From: Shinisaurus crocodilurus
Lineage: Eukaryota; Chordata; Lepidosauria; Squamata; Shinisauridae
Direction: 5' to 3'
Assembly: GCA_021292165.1 (NCBI GenBank)
Contig: CM037877.1
Location: 83,979,691-84,043,690 of the forward strand
Length of the DNA stretch: 64,000 bases
Shown here one piece after another: positions 21,043 to 32,113 of the stretch (the stretch's first letter is position 1; every line of letters begins with the position of its first letter). Position numbers and translations under genes: made by a program. Under the pieces are notes generated by a model. The model did not search any database. It was not told the DNA's origin and was given only the letters and a program-made list of their open reading frames with translations.

Positions 21043-21214
21043 GCCATCCCCCCCATTCTCCCAGCAGATCCCCATCAGCGAAATCCTTAACATTATGTTC
21101 CTTCACACAGCCCACTCCCGCACCCCGGTCCACATACAATTTCAACATATTCAAATGAAACACTTTACATTTTTCAGGAGTCCCGGCAAAGAGTATTTTG
21201 TAGTTGACTGGTCT
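20872..21214 (-). repeat. 171-bp tandem duplication in the integrase-RT linker
   Basis: 20872-21042 and 21043-21214 are near-identical head-to-tail copies. Each covers the end of the integrase (KVFHVNMLKLYVDR in one copy) and the start of the linker. The duplication probably arose in this copy or its source and adds to the frame damage. Confidence 0.9.
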
Positions 21215-22195
21215 AAGTTTTTCAACTACAGTCTCTGGACTCTCTTATTTAAGACACAGCTTGTCCGTTTTGAGGGTACGCAGAACTAACACTTTATCAC
21301 TCACCTCAAAAGTCTGGGCTACTGTGGTTTTATCATATAGCTCCTTTTGCCACTGCTGGGCTGCCTTCAGATGCTGTTGGGCGGCTTCTCAAACGCTGTG
21401 GAGGGTGTCCCATAGCCGCTGCAGAAAAGTGTGAACCGGCATGGGCGAACTGCCGGCAGCCCCCTCCCACTCCTCCCGCAACAAAGCCAAGGGTCCCTGT
21501 AGTTCTCTGCCAAACATCAGTTCATTCGGGGAAAACCCGAGGCTTTCCTGCGGAGCATTTCGGTAGGCAAAGAGGAGGTAGGGTAGGGCTTGATCCCAAG
21601 TTCCCGGGTGACGGCTAGCGTACGCCCGGATCATTTCCCCCAAAGTCTGGTTGAAGCGTTCAACCAGTCCGTTGGTCTCGTGATGGTAAGGCACCGAAGT
21701 TACATGGTCAACCCCCCCCCCCAGGTCCCACATTTTTTGGAACAGTTTAGACATGAACCCGGTGCCGCAGTCCGACACCACCGTGCGGGGCATTCCTAAG
21801 CGGGCAAAGAGAGAGAGCAGAGTCTTGGCCAGGCTGGCTGCAGAGATGGAGGCTAGCGCAAAAGCCTCCGTGTAGTGGGTGGCAAAGTTCACTACCGTCA
21901 GTACAAACTTTTTCTCCGTCTTGGTGGGCGGGTTCAGGGGACCCACTATGTCCATAGCAATCCGTTCAAAAGGGATCCCCACCACCGGAAAAGGCTGAAG
22001 GGGAGCTCTTGGGTGATCGCAATTGTGTCCCACCCGCTGGCACACATCGCAGGACCGACAGTAAGCTTTAATGTCGGAGGCGATCATGGGCCAGTAGAAC
22101 CCCTCTGTGATTCGAGCTTGGATCCGCTTCTGCCCCAGGTGTCTTCCCCATGCCACGTTGTGGGCGAGGTGCAGCACGGCAGCGGCGGTACCGTT
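21215..22195 (-). pseudogene. Gmr1-like integrase
   Basis: The open frame 22414-21389 becomes integrase from about residue 75 onward. The zinc-binding HHCC (His85, His92, Cys119, Cys122) is followed by the catalytic core D155, D215, E252 (59 and 36 residues apart), the DD35E pattern of retroviral-type integrases. It inserts the DNA copy into chromosomes. A one-base shift at a CCCC run near 22190 separates it from the protease frame. After a TGA at about 21389, probably once CGA, the C-terminal module continues to 21215 with another stop (TAA) near 21250. Its GPY/F-like end lies in the duplicated segment. Confidence 0.87.
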
Positions 22196-23355
22196 GGGGA
22201 ACCACCAGTTGCCTTTGCTTGTGCTCCGGTGCCACTTCCCCCTTTGGCTCGAACTCCCGGTACAAAGTTTCATTATTCCAGACAAATCTTTCGGTGGCAA
22301 GGGATACCCCGGGGTCTTGGTTGGCCAGATCGCGACACTCTTGCAAGGACGGGTCCAGCCGCTGGGCTTCCTTGAATTGGGCTTGAGTCCCAAAGTCTTT
22401 AGCCATCTGGGCAAACCCTTCGTTCTTGGGGGGCTCCGCTATGGCCTGGTTCTCCCCGGAGTGCCTCGCAGGGGATGGGGTCACCCCGGGTGGTGGAGGG
22501 GGCATGGGCTTAGGCTTTGGGACCGGTGCGGTTACGGGCGGCCACCCTTGCCTTGCCTGTCCCCGGGTGACGACCCCCATCTTAACTTTGGCCACCTGGA
22601 ACGCGGGGTCGTTCCCGATGATGATGCCCCACTCCTTTTGGCGATGGATGATTATGTCTATCTCTCCTTCCCACCCCTGGTACTTGATCCGGACCCGGGC
22701 AATGGGGACGGTGATGTCGGGGGAGTTATAGGGTTTGATCGTACATGTACGTCCTGACAAAAGTTGGGACCTTTCTATGCGGTCCCGGGGCAGAGCCGTT
22801 ACATCTGCTCCAGTGTCCCTATACCCCACCCGGGGAACATTATTGATATAAATGGACTCACAGAATTGCTTGCAGCTCCATCTCAGCTGGTCCGGGGAGG
22901 CGATGCGATACAGTGATGCACAGGGTCCGGGACAGTAGAGATTCCACTCTTGGAGATCCTCCTCGGCGCCGCGATCCTTGGGGATGCTTGCATGGAGGGA
23001 GAGGACCGACCGTTGCTCGTCGTCGCTGTCGTCGTCCTGAGCGGCTGCAGCACCCGCGACACGTCCTACTTTCTCCGGCGAGGGACGGGCATCCCGGTTT
23101 TTGGGCTGGAGCTTGGGGCAATCCCGCCGCAGGTGTCCCATCTCGCTACAGTGGAAGCACGCCCCAGACCGAGGGTTTTGGTTCCCCTTGGCCCGAGGGG
23201 CCTCCCCGCGCCGTCGGGGCAGGCTCTTCTTCGGCTCCGGTTTTTTCTCGGCCATAGCTGCGGAACTCCCCTTGGTGGATGGGGCCGTCCGGTATAGCCC
23301 CATCTCATCGGCCATGATCCCCGCCGCCTCACAGGTACGGAGCTTCTGATCTTTC
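22196..23355 (-). pseudogene. Gmr1-like zinc knuckle and aspartic protease
   Basis: The frame 23489-22068 carries Gag C-terminus to protease. About the first 43 residues are out of frame with Gag; from CLKDQKLRTC onward it continues the SCAN-like domain. A CCHC zinc knuckle (Cys111, Cys114, His119, Cys124; about 23159-23115) would bind element RNA. The protease active site is DTGA at residues 225-228 (about 22817). A proline-rich linker and an integrase N-terminal segment follow (about 22390-22195). No obvious stop lies within it. Confidence 0.85.
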
Positions 23356-24136
23356 AGACAGCGGCCAGCTCCTTCGGGAGGGTGGTGAAGAACTGCTCTA
23401 TGGCGATCAGCTCGATGACTTCCTCCAGAGTGGAGGCCCGGGAAGCCTCCACCCAGGACTCGCAGACGTGCATCACCTGGGCTGCCCATGCCACATGGGT
23501 GGTCCCGGGGGAAGGTCTACCCTTTCGAAATCTCCGCCGGCAATGTTCGGCGGTGCGGGCGAAGTGTTGCCTGGCCGCTGCCTTGAACGCCTCGTAGCTC
23601 GCCGGGGTCTTCCGCAGATGAGCCCCAAGGAGGTCGGCCAGGTCCCCACTGACCTGGGTTCGCAGGGCGGACAACCGCAAGTTGTCGGGGACCCGCTGCT
23701 CCTGGCACGCCGTTTCGAAAATGGAGAAGAACATCAGGACATCCTGCCCTGGCTTGTAGTAGGGAAACGTCTTGCGGTCCCACGACGGAGGGGAAGGAGC
23801 GGCGGGGACAGTCGGGGGAGTTTTCCCCACTTCGAGCTGCAGCTTGGCCAACTCCATCTGCATCCGGATCATTTCGCGCTCGTGGGCCATCCATTCCGAG
23901 GGAAGCTTGAGGGGCTCCAGGGGCTCCAGAGGAGCGGGGTCCTCGGTCACCACATCCTCTCTCCCATCTGTCGGAGCTGGGATAGGGCGGCTCCTGGGTC
24001 GGGTACCCTGGGCCAGACTCGCCAGCAGCTCCCTCTGCCGGATCAGCGCCGCCAACCCCGGGGTGATGGGGGTTGCGGGCAGGGGCCGCCATGGCTCGGC
24101 TCCCCCAGTCGCTCCGTCAGGCTCTGGGTCGCTCAT
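23354..24136 (-). pseudogene. Gmr1-like Gag with SCAN-like capsid domain
   Basis: Gag likely starts at the ATG at 24134-24136 (MSDPEPDG), 58 bp after the primer site region; 38 upstream in-frame codons enter the LTR and are not counted. It runs about 260 residues to a stop at 23354. The N-terminus is Pro-rich, then comes a helical stretch with EWMAHEREMIRMQMELAKLQ. The C-terminal part (about residues 195-260) has the pattern EEVIELIAIEQFFTTLPKEL, strikingly like the vertebrate SCAN domain (EQFL..LP.EL). A frame break near 23355 cuts this domain; it continues in the next frame. The relation of SCAN to Gmr1-like Gag is published knowledge. Confidence 0.85.
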
Positions 24137-24193
24137 GGTGATCCTTAGGCTCTTGCTACTTTGGGTCTGGGAGATATTCTGGGCTAATAAGTT

Positions 24194-24211
24194 ATCCCAC
24201 CTCTGCCACCA
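24194..24211 (-). promoter_or_regulatory. Primer binding site, tRNA-Leu type
   Basis: The 18 bases next to the 5' LTR read ATCCCACCTCTGCCACCA on the plus strand. This matches the 3' end of a tRNA-Leu (AAG/TAG type, as remembered) with one difference. There is no gap to the LTR. Confidence 0.75.
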
Positions 24212-25294
24212 AGTGGAAGACTGACAACTTGGTCTTCTGCATGGTTTCAATGCTAAGGGGGTAGCGAGTCCTGGGGCGGCCTTCTCCGAGATCCCCAGCG
24301 ACTATCACCCTTAGCCCAGAACAAAGGGATAACTTATAGCCACAGAAGTATCTTTTAGAAAACAAGTTTATTTACAACATTACCTTCACAAACTCAGACA
24401 CACGCCAGCAATACAGCTTATCAGTACGGTACAAAGTAGCAAGCAAGAAGTCTTAAGGACACCGTGATTTTAGGGCTCTCAGCTAGTTAGTTCAGCTCGG
24501 GTCCTGGCAGAGGCCCGGTCAACCGCATGATGCTAGCTGGGTTCCCGGCGGAGGCCCGGTCTACCCAAGCGGCTAGCTGGGTTCCCGGCGGAGGTCCGGT
24601 CTACCCAAGAGGCTAGCTGGGTTCCCGGCGGAGGTCCGGTCTACCCAAGCAGCTAGCTGGGTTCCCGGCGGAGGTCCGGTCTACCCAAGTGGCTTGTGAG
24701 TGATTTCAGCTTGGTTTCCCGGGGGTCCGGTCAACCCAAGCGACCAGTGATTTCAGCTAGCTGGAGCGTGCCGGGTGTGGCTACCCGGGGTTGCCGATCC
24801 TTCATTCTCTTACCCCAGGCATGGGGCAAGATTGTTGATCAGGTCCAACAACCCAGTTCCCTTGCGCAGGGTGTTTTATACCTTGGTGTTTCAGGTAGCC
24901 CCTCCCTCCGTGATCAGGTGGGTTGACACCCTCCCTGAGGGGCGGCCTTTTAGGTCAGGTGGGGTGACGCCCTCCCCCCGTGGGATGGGGTCCCTTTGAA
25001 GCCACTTGCTTAATGGTCCCATCCTATGGTGTTGAGTGGCCATTTCTTAGGGGTGCCGAAGTGTCTGCTCTGGAGAGGTATTCAAGTCTTATGTAGATGG
25101 GGCTGATATGCAAGAGCATTGACAAACCTGGGGATGCTTCCTGCCTTCCCCCCTGGGGTGATTCTATGCAGATGTTGTTTGTCCCCTTTGTCATCTGTGG
25201 AGACTGTCTGTCTCCCCCCCCCCCAGGTCCCCTTCCCCCCTCCTTGGTGAGTGTGTGTGTGTCAGGCAGGGGGCTTAGGTTGGCTTTCTCCACA
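24212..25294 (-). repeat. 5' LTR of the Gmr1-like element
   Basis: The LTR ends AGTGG and CCACA on the plus strand. It carries the same 40-bp tandem units (about 24532-24692). The flank AAGGG at 25295-25299 duplicates 18296-18300. Confidence 0.93.
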
Positions 25295-25299
25295 AAGGG

Positions 25300-26690
25300 A
25301 GTCTCAAAGGGTTTGGGGTAAGCAGATTTCAAAGCCTCATCCAGGCAATAGAAGACAGCAGGGTCCCTTCCATGAAGCCAGTTTCCCTCCTCTTGATACT
25401 TAATGATTTGATTCTTAATAGCTGTGGTCTTCCTGAGCTTTCAGAGAACTCTTGGGGAAAGCATGAGCTCTGCAATAATTCGTTGAATGAACTCAGAAAG
25501 AGCAAACCCATTCTGAAGCATAATTGAATATGAGAGAGTTTTCATTCTCCAGTTTCACTGTAAAAAAGGATGTGGTTTCCAAACTTTCCACCCCTTGTCA
25601 GTTCTCTTCCTACCTTGCAGTTCTGTTTCAGTTTTTTTATTCTGCAATAGATTTCAACAGCAGACTTTTATACTGACTGTGGGGAACCTGGGTCTTGGAG
25701 TGGGGGCCTGTACACTAGGGCAAACCCATCCCTAACCCCAAACGTGGAGGATCATCCCTCACCATAGGGTAATTCCTCCTTTCCCTTCTGACCATTAAAC
25801 TACACCCCTTTTATTTAACATACACACCTTTTCCCTTAAATTAACTGGCCATTAGGCATGAGACAGATCAGAGGTGCCAGAAAAGTAAGCAAAGATGTAT
25901 GGTATTTTATTAAAAAGAAAAGAAAGCTTATTTTAAGGATGTCACTACTTTTAAAAGGGTTTCTATACAGTTACTTTTACCACCAATCAGGTGTTAGAAG
26001 CCCTGTTCCTATCCCTAACCAACCTTTAGCCAATTCCCCTATCAAGCTCCACCCCAGTCAACTCACAGGCCTAACATGAGGGCTTGAAAGGCAATCTTCT
26101 CTCTTGTTGGGTTTGACTTCCACCTGGAACCTTCAGTGCTGGTCACCACGCTTTTCCTGAAGTATTCAGTCTGGTTCAGCAGCTGCTCAGTCTCCAGACC
26201 ACCACCACCAGCTGTCACTGAGGCTTCAGCTCTTTCCTCCAAAGGCTGCTCCAGGAGTCTTCCTCTCCCTGCTTGCAGACCTTCTTTAGTTTTTTGCCTC
26301 ACATGCTCTCAGCTTGGCCTCCCAGTCTAGAAGCTGGTCTTCCTGCCAGCTGTTGTCTTCTCCAGGCTCCCAAGCCTCTCACAAAGACACCTCCTCTGGC
26401 AATTCTCCAGCCAGACTCCCTCATCAGACTCTCCACAGCTCCTTATTCAAGTCACAGTTCAAGTCAGATCCCTCCAGCCAATCAGCTTTGGGGTGGCCAA
26501 CATTCTATCACCCCATCTCTGTGTAACCTTCCAACCAATGGGCATCTTTAGAATGTTTAGTTATTCCCCAATCAAATGGTTCCAATTTCAATCAGACCTT
26601 TCCATAGAAATAGAGAGAACCTGGCTTCACTTTCACCTCTTGGTGGTGACTGACAGTTACTGCCAATTTACCTGCACACCATATCTGCAG
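25300..26690. other. Non-coding stretch with a direct repeat
   Basis: About 65-75 bp at 25597-25660 (CTTCCTACCTTGCAGTTCTG...) recurs at 26970-27045, and part again near 28420-28460. A sequence starting TGTGGGGAACCTGGGTC (25679) could mark an LTR-like insertion, but borders are unproven. Confidence 0.4.
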
Positions 26691-26696
26691 TGTAAC

Positions 26697-26860
26697 CAGG
26701 ACTGGTGCAAGGCAGTTTGGTGCAGTTTGGTGCCCTAGGCAAGATCAGATATTTAGCGGCTCCCCTTCTCACTTGAGCCCTCCCTCCCTATTTCTGGCAC
26801 CCCCTTTAGCCCTGCGCCCTAGGCAGCTGCCTAGTTGGCCTAATGGTAGCACCGGCCCTG
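26697..26860. mobile_element. hAT-type MITE, copy 2
   Basis: An inverted relative of 3048-3212, 164 bp, with ends CAGGACTGGTGC and GCACCGGCCCTG. It is flanked by a perfect 8-bp duplication AGTGTAAC at 26689-26696 and 26861-26868. Confidence 0.9.
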
Positions 26861-26869
26861 AGTGTAACT

Positions 26870-27577
26870 CTCCTCAGGCACAAGCCTCAAGTGAAACCCA
26901 TACATTTTTCTTTTACTGTTAACTACTTCAGACTTCAGTGGTTGAAATAAAACATAACAGTTAAACTTATACTTCAGTTTCTTCCTACTTTGCAGTTCTT
27001 TTTCACAGTTTTTTTTTAAAATTCTGCAATAGATTTCAACAACAACAAAGCTTTACTATCATAGACCAGTCACTATAAAACAAAGCAAAGTATATTGAGA
27101 ACTCTGACATACAATTCAATGAGACAGGTTAGACTGTACTAAACAAAAATGCCACAAATGATCAGGGTGTGTGTGTGTGTGTGTGCCAAAAAAACTAGAT
27201 GGTCTTTTTGCAATGGGGTAATGCATAACAACCCTTTGGTGGAATCAGCTATAGGTTATTTGCATGAATAGCTGGGGTATCTACCCTCTGCTTCCTTAAA
27301 ATACACGCCAGTACACAGAATTTGGCCCCCTTTATACTAGTTCCAGTAGAGGAGGAGTCTGAAAGGATCATATAAAATTCATCGGATCTGCCGGGATAAT
27401 TTTTTATTAGGAGGGTAATATACACGGAATGATATCCGTATAGAAGGCGCAATACAAAAGCACATACTCAATTGATTCTACCATGCCCAAAAGGCAGGGG
27501 CAAACATGCAAAGAATAGGGAATGTGGGAATATCTCCCCTCCAGAAGGGCTGATGAAAGCATGTTAAATCGTGCCAA
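26870..27577. other. Non-coding stretch with a GT microsatellite
   Basis: (GT)n lies at about 27167-27184. No gene is recognised. Confidence 0.45.
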
Positions 27578-27809
27578 GAGCCGGTGTGGTGTAGTGATTA
27601 GAGTGTTGGACTGGGACTCAGGAGATCCGGGTTCTAGTCCCCGCTCGGCCATGAAACTCACTGGATGACTTTGGACCAGTCACTGACTCTCAGCCTAACC
27701 TACCTCACAGGGTTGTTGTGAGGATAAGATGGAGAGGAGGAGGATTATGTAAGCTGCCTTGCGTTCCTTGAAGGAAAAAAGACGGGGTATAAATATAATA
27801 AATAAATAA
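27578..27809 (+). mobile_element. Sauria-type SINE, copy 1
   Basis: The tRNA-like head (GTGTAGTGATTAGAGTGTTG as A box region, GGTTCTAGTCC as B box) is followed by the body (CACTGACTCTCAGCCTAACC) and the tail GGGGTATAAATATAATAAAT. The tail resembles the 3' end of Bov-B LINEs, whose enzyme is thought to mobilise this SINE. This family is typical of squamates. Confidence 0.88.
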
Positions 27810-28010
27810 GGTGAAGGCTCTACAGTGTTTGGGAAGATCAAGAATATGGAGATAATTAGTTGGGGTGAAGTTTATGCTATGATGGCCTATTGCAGGGTAA
27901 TGCAGGGTTCTTGCCCTGTCTTCCTGGAAATCAGTATCCCAGATTCGTTGTCTAATTATTGTTTTAGCACTGTGAGGCCCTAGATGTAATAAGGATCCAG
28001 GGGTGAACAC

Positions 28011-28240
28011 AGAGCCAGTGTGGCGTAGTGGTGAGAGTGTTGGACTGGGACTCGGGAGATCCGGGTTCTAGTCCCCACTTGGCCAGGAAACTCACTGGGT
28101 GACTTTGGGCCAATCACTGACTCTCAGCCTAACCTACCTCGCAGAGTTGTTGTGAGGATAAAATGGAGAGGAGGATTATGTAAGCCGCCTTGGGTTCCTT
28201 GCAGGAAAAAAGGCGGGGTATAAATATAATAAATAAATAA
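28011..28240 (+). mobile_element. Sauria-type SINE, copy 2
   Basis: Full-length, very similar to 27578-27809 with the same head, body and AATAAATAAATAA tail, 200 bp further on and in the same orientation. Confidence 0.88.
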
Positions 28241-29063
28241 TGTTGCAATTTCTCCTCAACGTCTCTTAACCAGCCAGACACAAAGTTATCTGTTAAAATC
28301 AGAGGTTTTCAGAGAAAATCAGTCCTGTAGGGCTGAAATGTAATTTGAGCCAATGTAATTTAATCATGTGGAACCAAGCACGTGCTTCAAGGGGAATCAT
28401 CCCTGCTTCCACTCTGAGTGCAATAGTTTTCAATAGGAAACTTTTATACTGACATTTAGATTTGCAACATAGGAAATTTCTTTGTTCTCACTTGGCTTTG
28501 TAGTTAAGTTATTTATAATGTGTCATGCTGTCTCATTTCCAAAGTGAAAAAAAGTTAAACATAACAGAGACTGTAATTTTAGTCATAACTTGCCCAACCA
28601 AACCAGAGCTGCCACCTCCTATAAGGGAAAAATAGGTCATTGAATCAATTCAGGTTAGATGCCACTGATCCACAACTGCAAGGGACAATATTTATTTCAT
28701 TCAGTAAGTATTCCTACTTTACTGTTCATTTGCTTTTTAAAACTGTAAGATGGCATCTGCTAGATGTTTAAGGACACAGGGATGTAAAGAAACAATGTGG
28801 CTATCCCCTATGCTTTTTTCCTCTCAGCCTTTGAGGCTTGGGCAGTGGGGCAGGGTCATCAGAGTCTGGAAGGCTTTCTCCTTTCTCAGGTCTACTCCCT
28901 TCAGCCATCAGCTGATCTTCAGGTCCTCTTCCAACCAACTGTCTGTAACTGACTGACCTCCTCACTTCCCTTTTATTAACCTGGACAGAAACTCTGACCA
29001 ATCATGTTCTTACCCCTGTCAGGGTCCTCCCCTATCAGTCTTCTTTTAGTGACCAGTCAGTGA
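28241..29063. other. Non-coding stretch
   Basis: I see no gene or recognised repeat. The short open frames carry no family signature. Confidence 0.4.
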
Positions 29064-29071
29064 TTCTATAA

Positions 29072-29810
29072 CAGGTGCAGGGAACTTCTGACTAGTGGAC
29101 TTAGGCCCATGGAGGATTGAGGCCAGATTAGGGGCCTCCATGGGCCCTTCCCCAAGCCCTGCTCCCTGGTCTAGAGGTTACTGGGGGGCATGAGGAAGAG
29201 GCAGGGATAGTAACCCCCTTGTTATCTCTGATCTGTTATCAGAGATAGCAAGGGGATTCCCCTGTGTTCCACTCCCTCTCCCAATGGAGAGGGATCAGAG
29301 GTAACAAGGGGGGAGGTGCTGCACATTCGGCTGGCACTTACAGGAGCTCCTGCAAGCACCAGCTGAGTGTGCTTTGCTCCTGCTTCTCATTTCCCATGCA
29401 GGGAATGAGAAGCAGGAGCAAAGCCAGTGAAGGAGGCACCTAAGTGGCACCTTAGGGACTCAAGCACCTGCCGAGTCCCTTTCCTTCATGCCCCGCTGGT
29501 GCCCCAATTGGAACTCCAGTGCTATGTGAAGGAAGTGCCGGTCTTGCAAGTGTCTGCTGAGCCTCTTCCCTTCATGCACCACTCACACCATAGCTGGGAT
29601 GTGTGCAGCACACAAAGAGAAGGAACTCAGCAAGCACTCGTAGGACTGGTTCCTGCAAGTGCCGGATGAGTACGAGCTCCATGCAGAGAGGAAAAATGGA
29701 CTGGGCTGGGCTGGATGACATAATAGAAGGCAGCTGACGTTTGGAGTGGAGGCCTGCCTCATTGGTTTGAAGTGGGCAATCTGGCCCCTGGGCCAAAGTA
29801 GCTTCCCTTG
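29072..29810. mobile_element. Non-autonomous hAT-like element (739 bp)
   Basis: The ends begin CAGGTGCAGGG and, reverse-complemented, CAAGGGAAGC. Flanks TTCTATAA (29064-29071) and TTCTATAT (29811-29818) match in 7 of 8 bases, as an aged hAT duplication would. Internally an inverted pair (CCCCCTTGTTATCTCTGATC at about 29215; its near-complement at about 29289) forms a stem. There is no transposase. Confidence 0.55.
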
Positions 29811-29819
29811 TTCTATATG

Positions 29820-30424
29820 GAACTTTTCACCACCTATCAAATTTGTTGACCTCTTGACCAATCTGAATAGTATTTTGCTATCCTCACCCCACAACCATTA
29901 TTAAGGCAACCACAGCTGTCTTATGCCCAATACAAAGTAGCAGAACCAGGCTTCCTGCCTATTCGGTTACATTATAACCTCACTCAGAGGTCAATCACAT
30001 TATATAAACATTATAAAACATAAACAGATAAGAGTACAGCATTTCTTCATAGGGGATTTTAAAGTCCTGGTGTGCTTTTTTGTAAAAAGTAGAAGATGAA
30101 GAAGAAGCAGCAGCAACCTTCTTTTCATTTGCCTTTTTTTAAAGGGCATTAATTCTACCTCATGCTCATTTCAAGCTATGCATGCCATTGATGTCTTATG
30201 TATATTTTTAAAACACATTTGTTCTAGATGATACCAAAATAATTACCTACAATAGAAAACTATTTTATCTTACTGTATCCCTTAAAGTTATTTATGTAAG
30301 CTATACTGAAACAAATATCTGGAGCACCATAAAATAAATCTGTGTTGTCATGGATACAAACAGGAGGAGGCTTATTTTATAAATTTATTATGAGTCTAAC
30401 AATGTATTTTTAGTATTGTAACTA
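29820..30424. other. AT-rich non-coding stretch
   Basis: I see no gene or recognised repeat. Confidence 0.4.
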
Positions 30425-31690
30425 ATTTTAAAAATATGTATTTATTTTAAATATTTATATACCACCTTTGATCGGTGATTTCAAGGTGGTTTACAAAAGT
30501 TAGAACAAGTGAAACAACGATGGGTTGGATCCAGATTTAAGCTGGATCAACTACATTGGTGGAAGTGGACTTTCCCACTCCCTCCTTCCCACAGCAGCCC
30601 CTCCAGCCCCCTGAAAATATACAGAGAGTGAAGAGTCCCTGCTGAATGGGGTGAGCTGTGGTGGGGAGAGGGGAATCCCCCCAAATTGGGGAGGGCACCT
30701 TTTGTGAGCAGACCCCTTCCTCTTGCAGAAGGTCCCTTTGCCTCACAGTAGGCAGATCCTGGATCCAACCCAATAAATATAAGACAAAGAGCAAGGAAAA
30801 ATGCAATTAAGAGTCAGCCAGTTGAAAATACTTAAGATGGTAAAAATGTTTTAAAGCCTACATAAATAAAAAGCTTTTGCCTGGTGCTCCAAATGCAGCA
30901 AAATTGGTGTTAGGTTGAGGAGTGGTTTCCACATCTGGGATACCACAATGAACCAAAAAAGTCCTCTCCCTCTGATGGAGGTGGTATTTGGATAAGGGCA
31001 TTGGCTGATGATCTTAGGAAATTGGCATGGGAGGAGGTGCTCCTTCAAGTACTTGGATCCCAAACCATTTAGGACTTTGAAAGTGCTTTGATTGGGCCCA
31101 GTAGTGAATGGGCAGCCAGTGATGTTCTCTTAAGAGTGGTGAGATATGATTCATCTGATCAGTGCCATTCAAAACTCTGGCCACTGCATTGTGCACTATG
31201 CCTGAGCTCTGAACATGTTCCTTTAAGGGCGTGCAATTCCATCCAGAACTGATTGTATACCATCTCCTTAAACTAGAGAGCCATCTACCTGCAGGACCTC
31301 CATCTTGTCAGGATTATTTTTCAGTTTATTGGCCCTCATCCAGCCCATTAGTCAGACACTGGTTCAGCACTTCCACAGCCTCACCTAACTCAGATGACAA
31401 GGAGAAGCATACTGGTGACACTTCACTTCAGATCCCTGGATGACATCTCCCAGAGGCTTCATATAGATGTTAAAGTGCATGGGGGACAAGATAGAACCTT
31501 GTAGGTCCCCATAGCACAAATGGGGTCCAAGCAGAGGTCCCCCAGCACAACCCACTAGAAACAATCCTGCAGGTAGGAGTAGAACTACTGAAGTACTGTG
31601 ATCTATGATATCTATGAAACCTACTCCCTACTCATAGAGCTGATCCGGAAGGATATCACAGTTGATATTATTGTAGCTGGACCTGAAATG
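30425..31690 (-). mobile_element. CR1/L2-type LINE fragment, interrupted by a MITE
   Basis: On the minus strand, frame 31196-31014 still shows polymerase C-terminal text (LLREHHWLPIHY), the hallmark just before the QFKVLV motif. The AT-rich tail lies at 30425-30520. A TIR element at 30521-30772 is inserted in the tail. The segment at 31200-31640 corresponds to the reverse transcriptase part seen at 63480-63800. No intact frame remains. Confidence 0.68.
30521..30772. mobile_element. MITE with GGGTTGGATCCAG terminal repeats
   Basis: Starts TGGGTTGGATCCAG and ends CTGGATCCAACCCA, 252 bp, non-coding. The target duplication is not clear, so the superfamily is left open. Confidence 0.7.
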
Positions 31691-32108
31691 ACTAGCAGGG
31701 AGTGGGAGCAGTGACCAGGGCAAAGGAAAAAGAAGGTTGGCAGTTGGTGGGGAGAGAGGAAGAAGAGCTGAAGTGGGAAAGACATGGCTGACAGAGAGAG
31801 AAACGAAAGAAATTATTCATGAAACAAAGATGGAAGTGGTGAAAGAAGTCGAAAATAAGGACCCGAGGTAACAGAAGAATAGGAGATTTGAATATTAGAG
31901 AGAAGTAATTCCTGTTAACAGAAGAAGTGTCTGTTACTGAAATAGATTCCCCCTGTTCAGGTCCTAGCATAGGTCATCTACCAAGGCTGTTTCACACCTC
32001 AAACTAGGCCTGAACCAAGATTGGAAAGGATCCAAATAATGGGCATGTCTGCATGTGTCATCAACTATAATACATTTCTGCTCAGACACACCACTTTGTT
32101 TTGATGTA
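31691..32108. other. Non-coding, purine-rich stretch
   Basis: A purine-rich plus strand (about 31700-31900). No gene is recognised. Confidence 0.4.
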
Positions 32109-32113
32109 TTAGG

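Larger units (their letters stand above)
18301..25294 (-). mobile_element. Complete Gmr1-like Ty3/gypsy LTR retrotransposon, coding decayed
   Basis: The 6994-bp element has two LTRs of 1083-1084 bp and a perfect 5-bp target duplication AAGGG (18296-18300, 25295-25299). A tRNA-Leu-type primer site abuts the 5' LTR and a purine tract abuts the 3' LTR. Reading leftward, the order is gag, zinc knuckle, protease, integrase, reverse transcriptase, RNase H. Integrase before reverse transcriptase is the copia order, while the protein sequences are gypsy-like. That combination defines the Gmr1-like group. The LTRs differ at about 30 sites by eye (near 3%). At least two frame breaks and four stops interrupt the polyprotein. 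Confidence 0.92.

Noticed and set aside
27626..27640. Genuine tRNA gene
   Set aside because: The B-box-like GGTTCTAGTCC is part of a Sauria-type SINE head; no complete cloverleaf follows.
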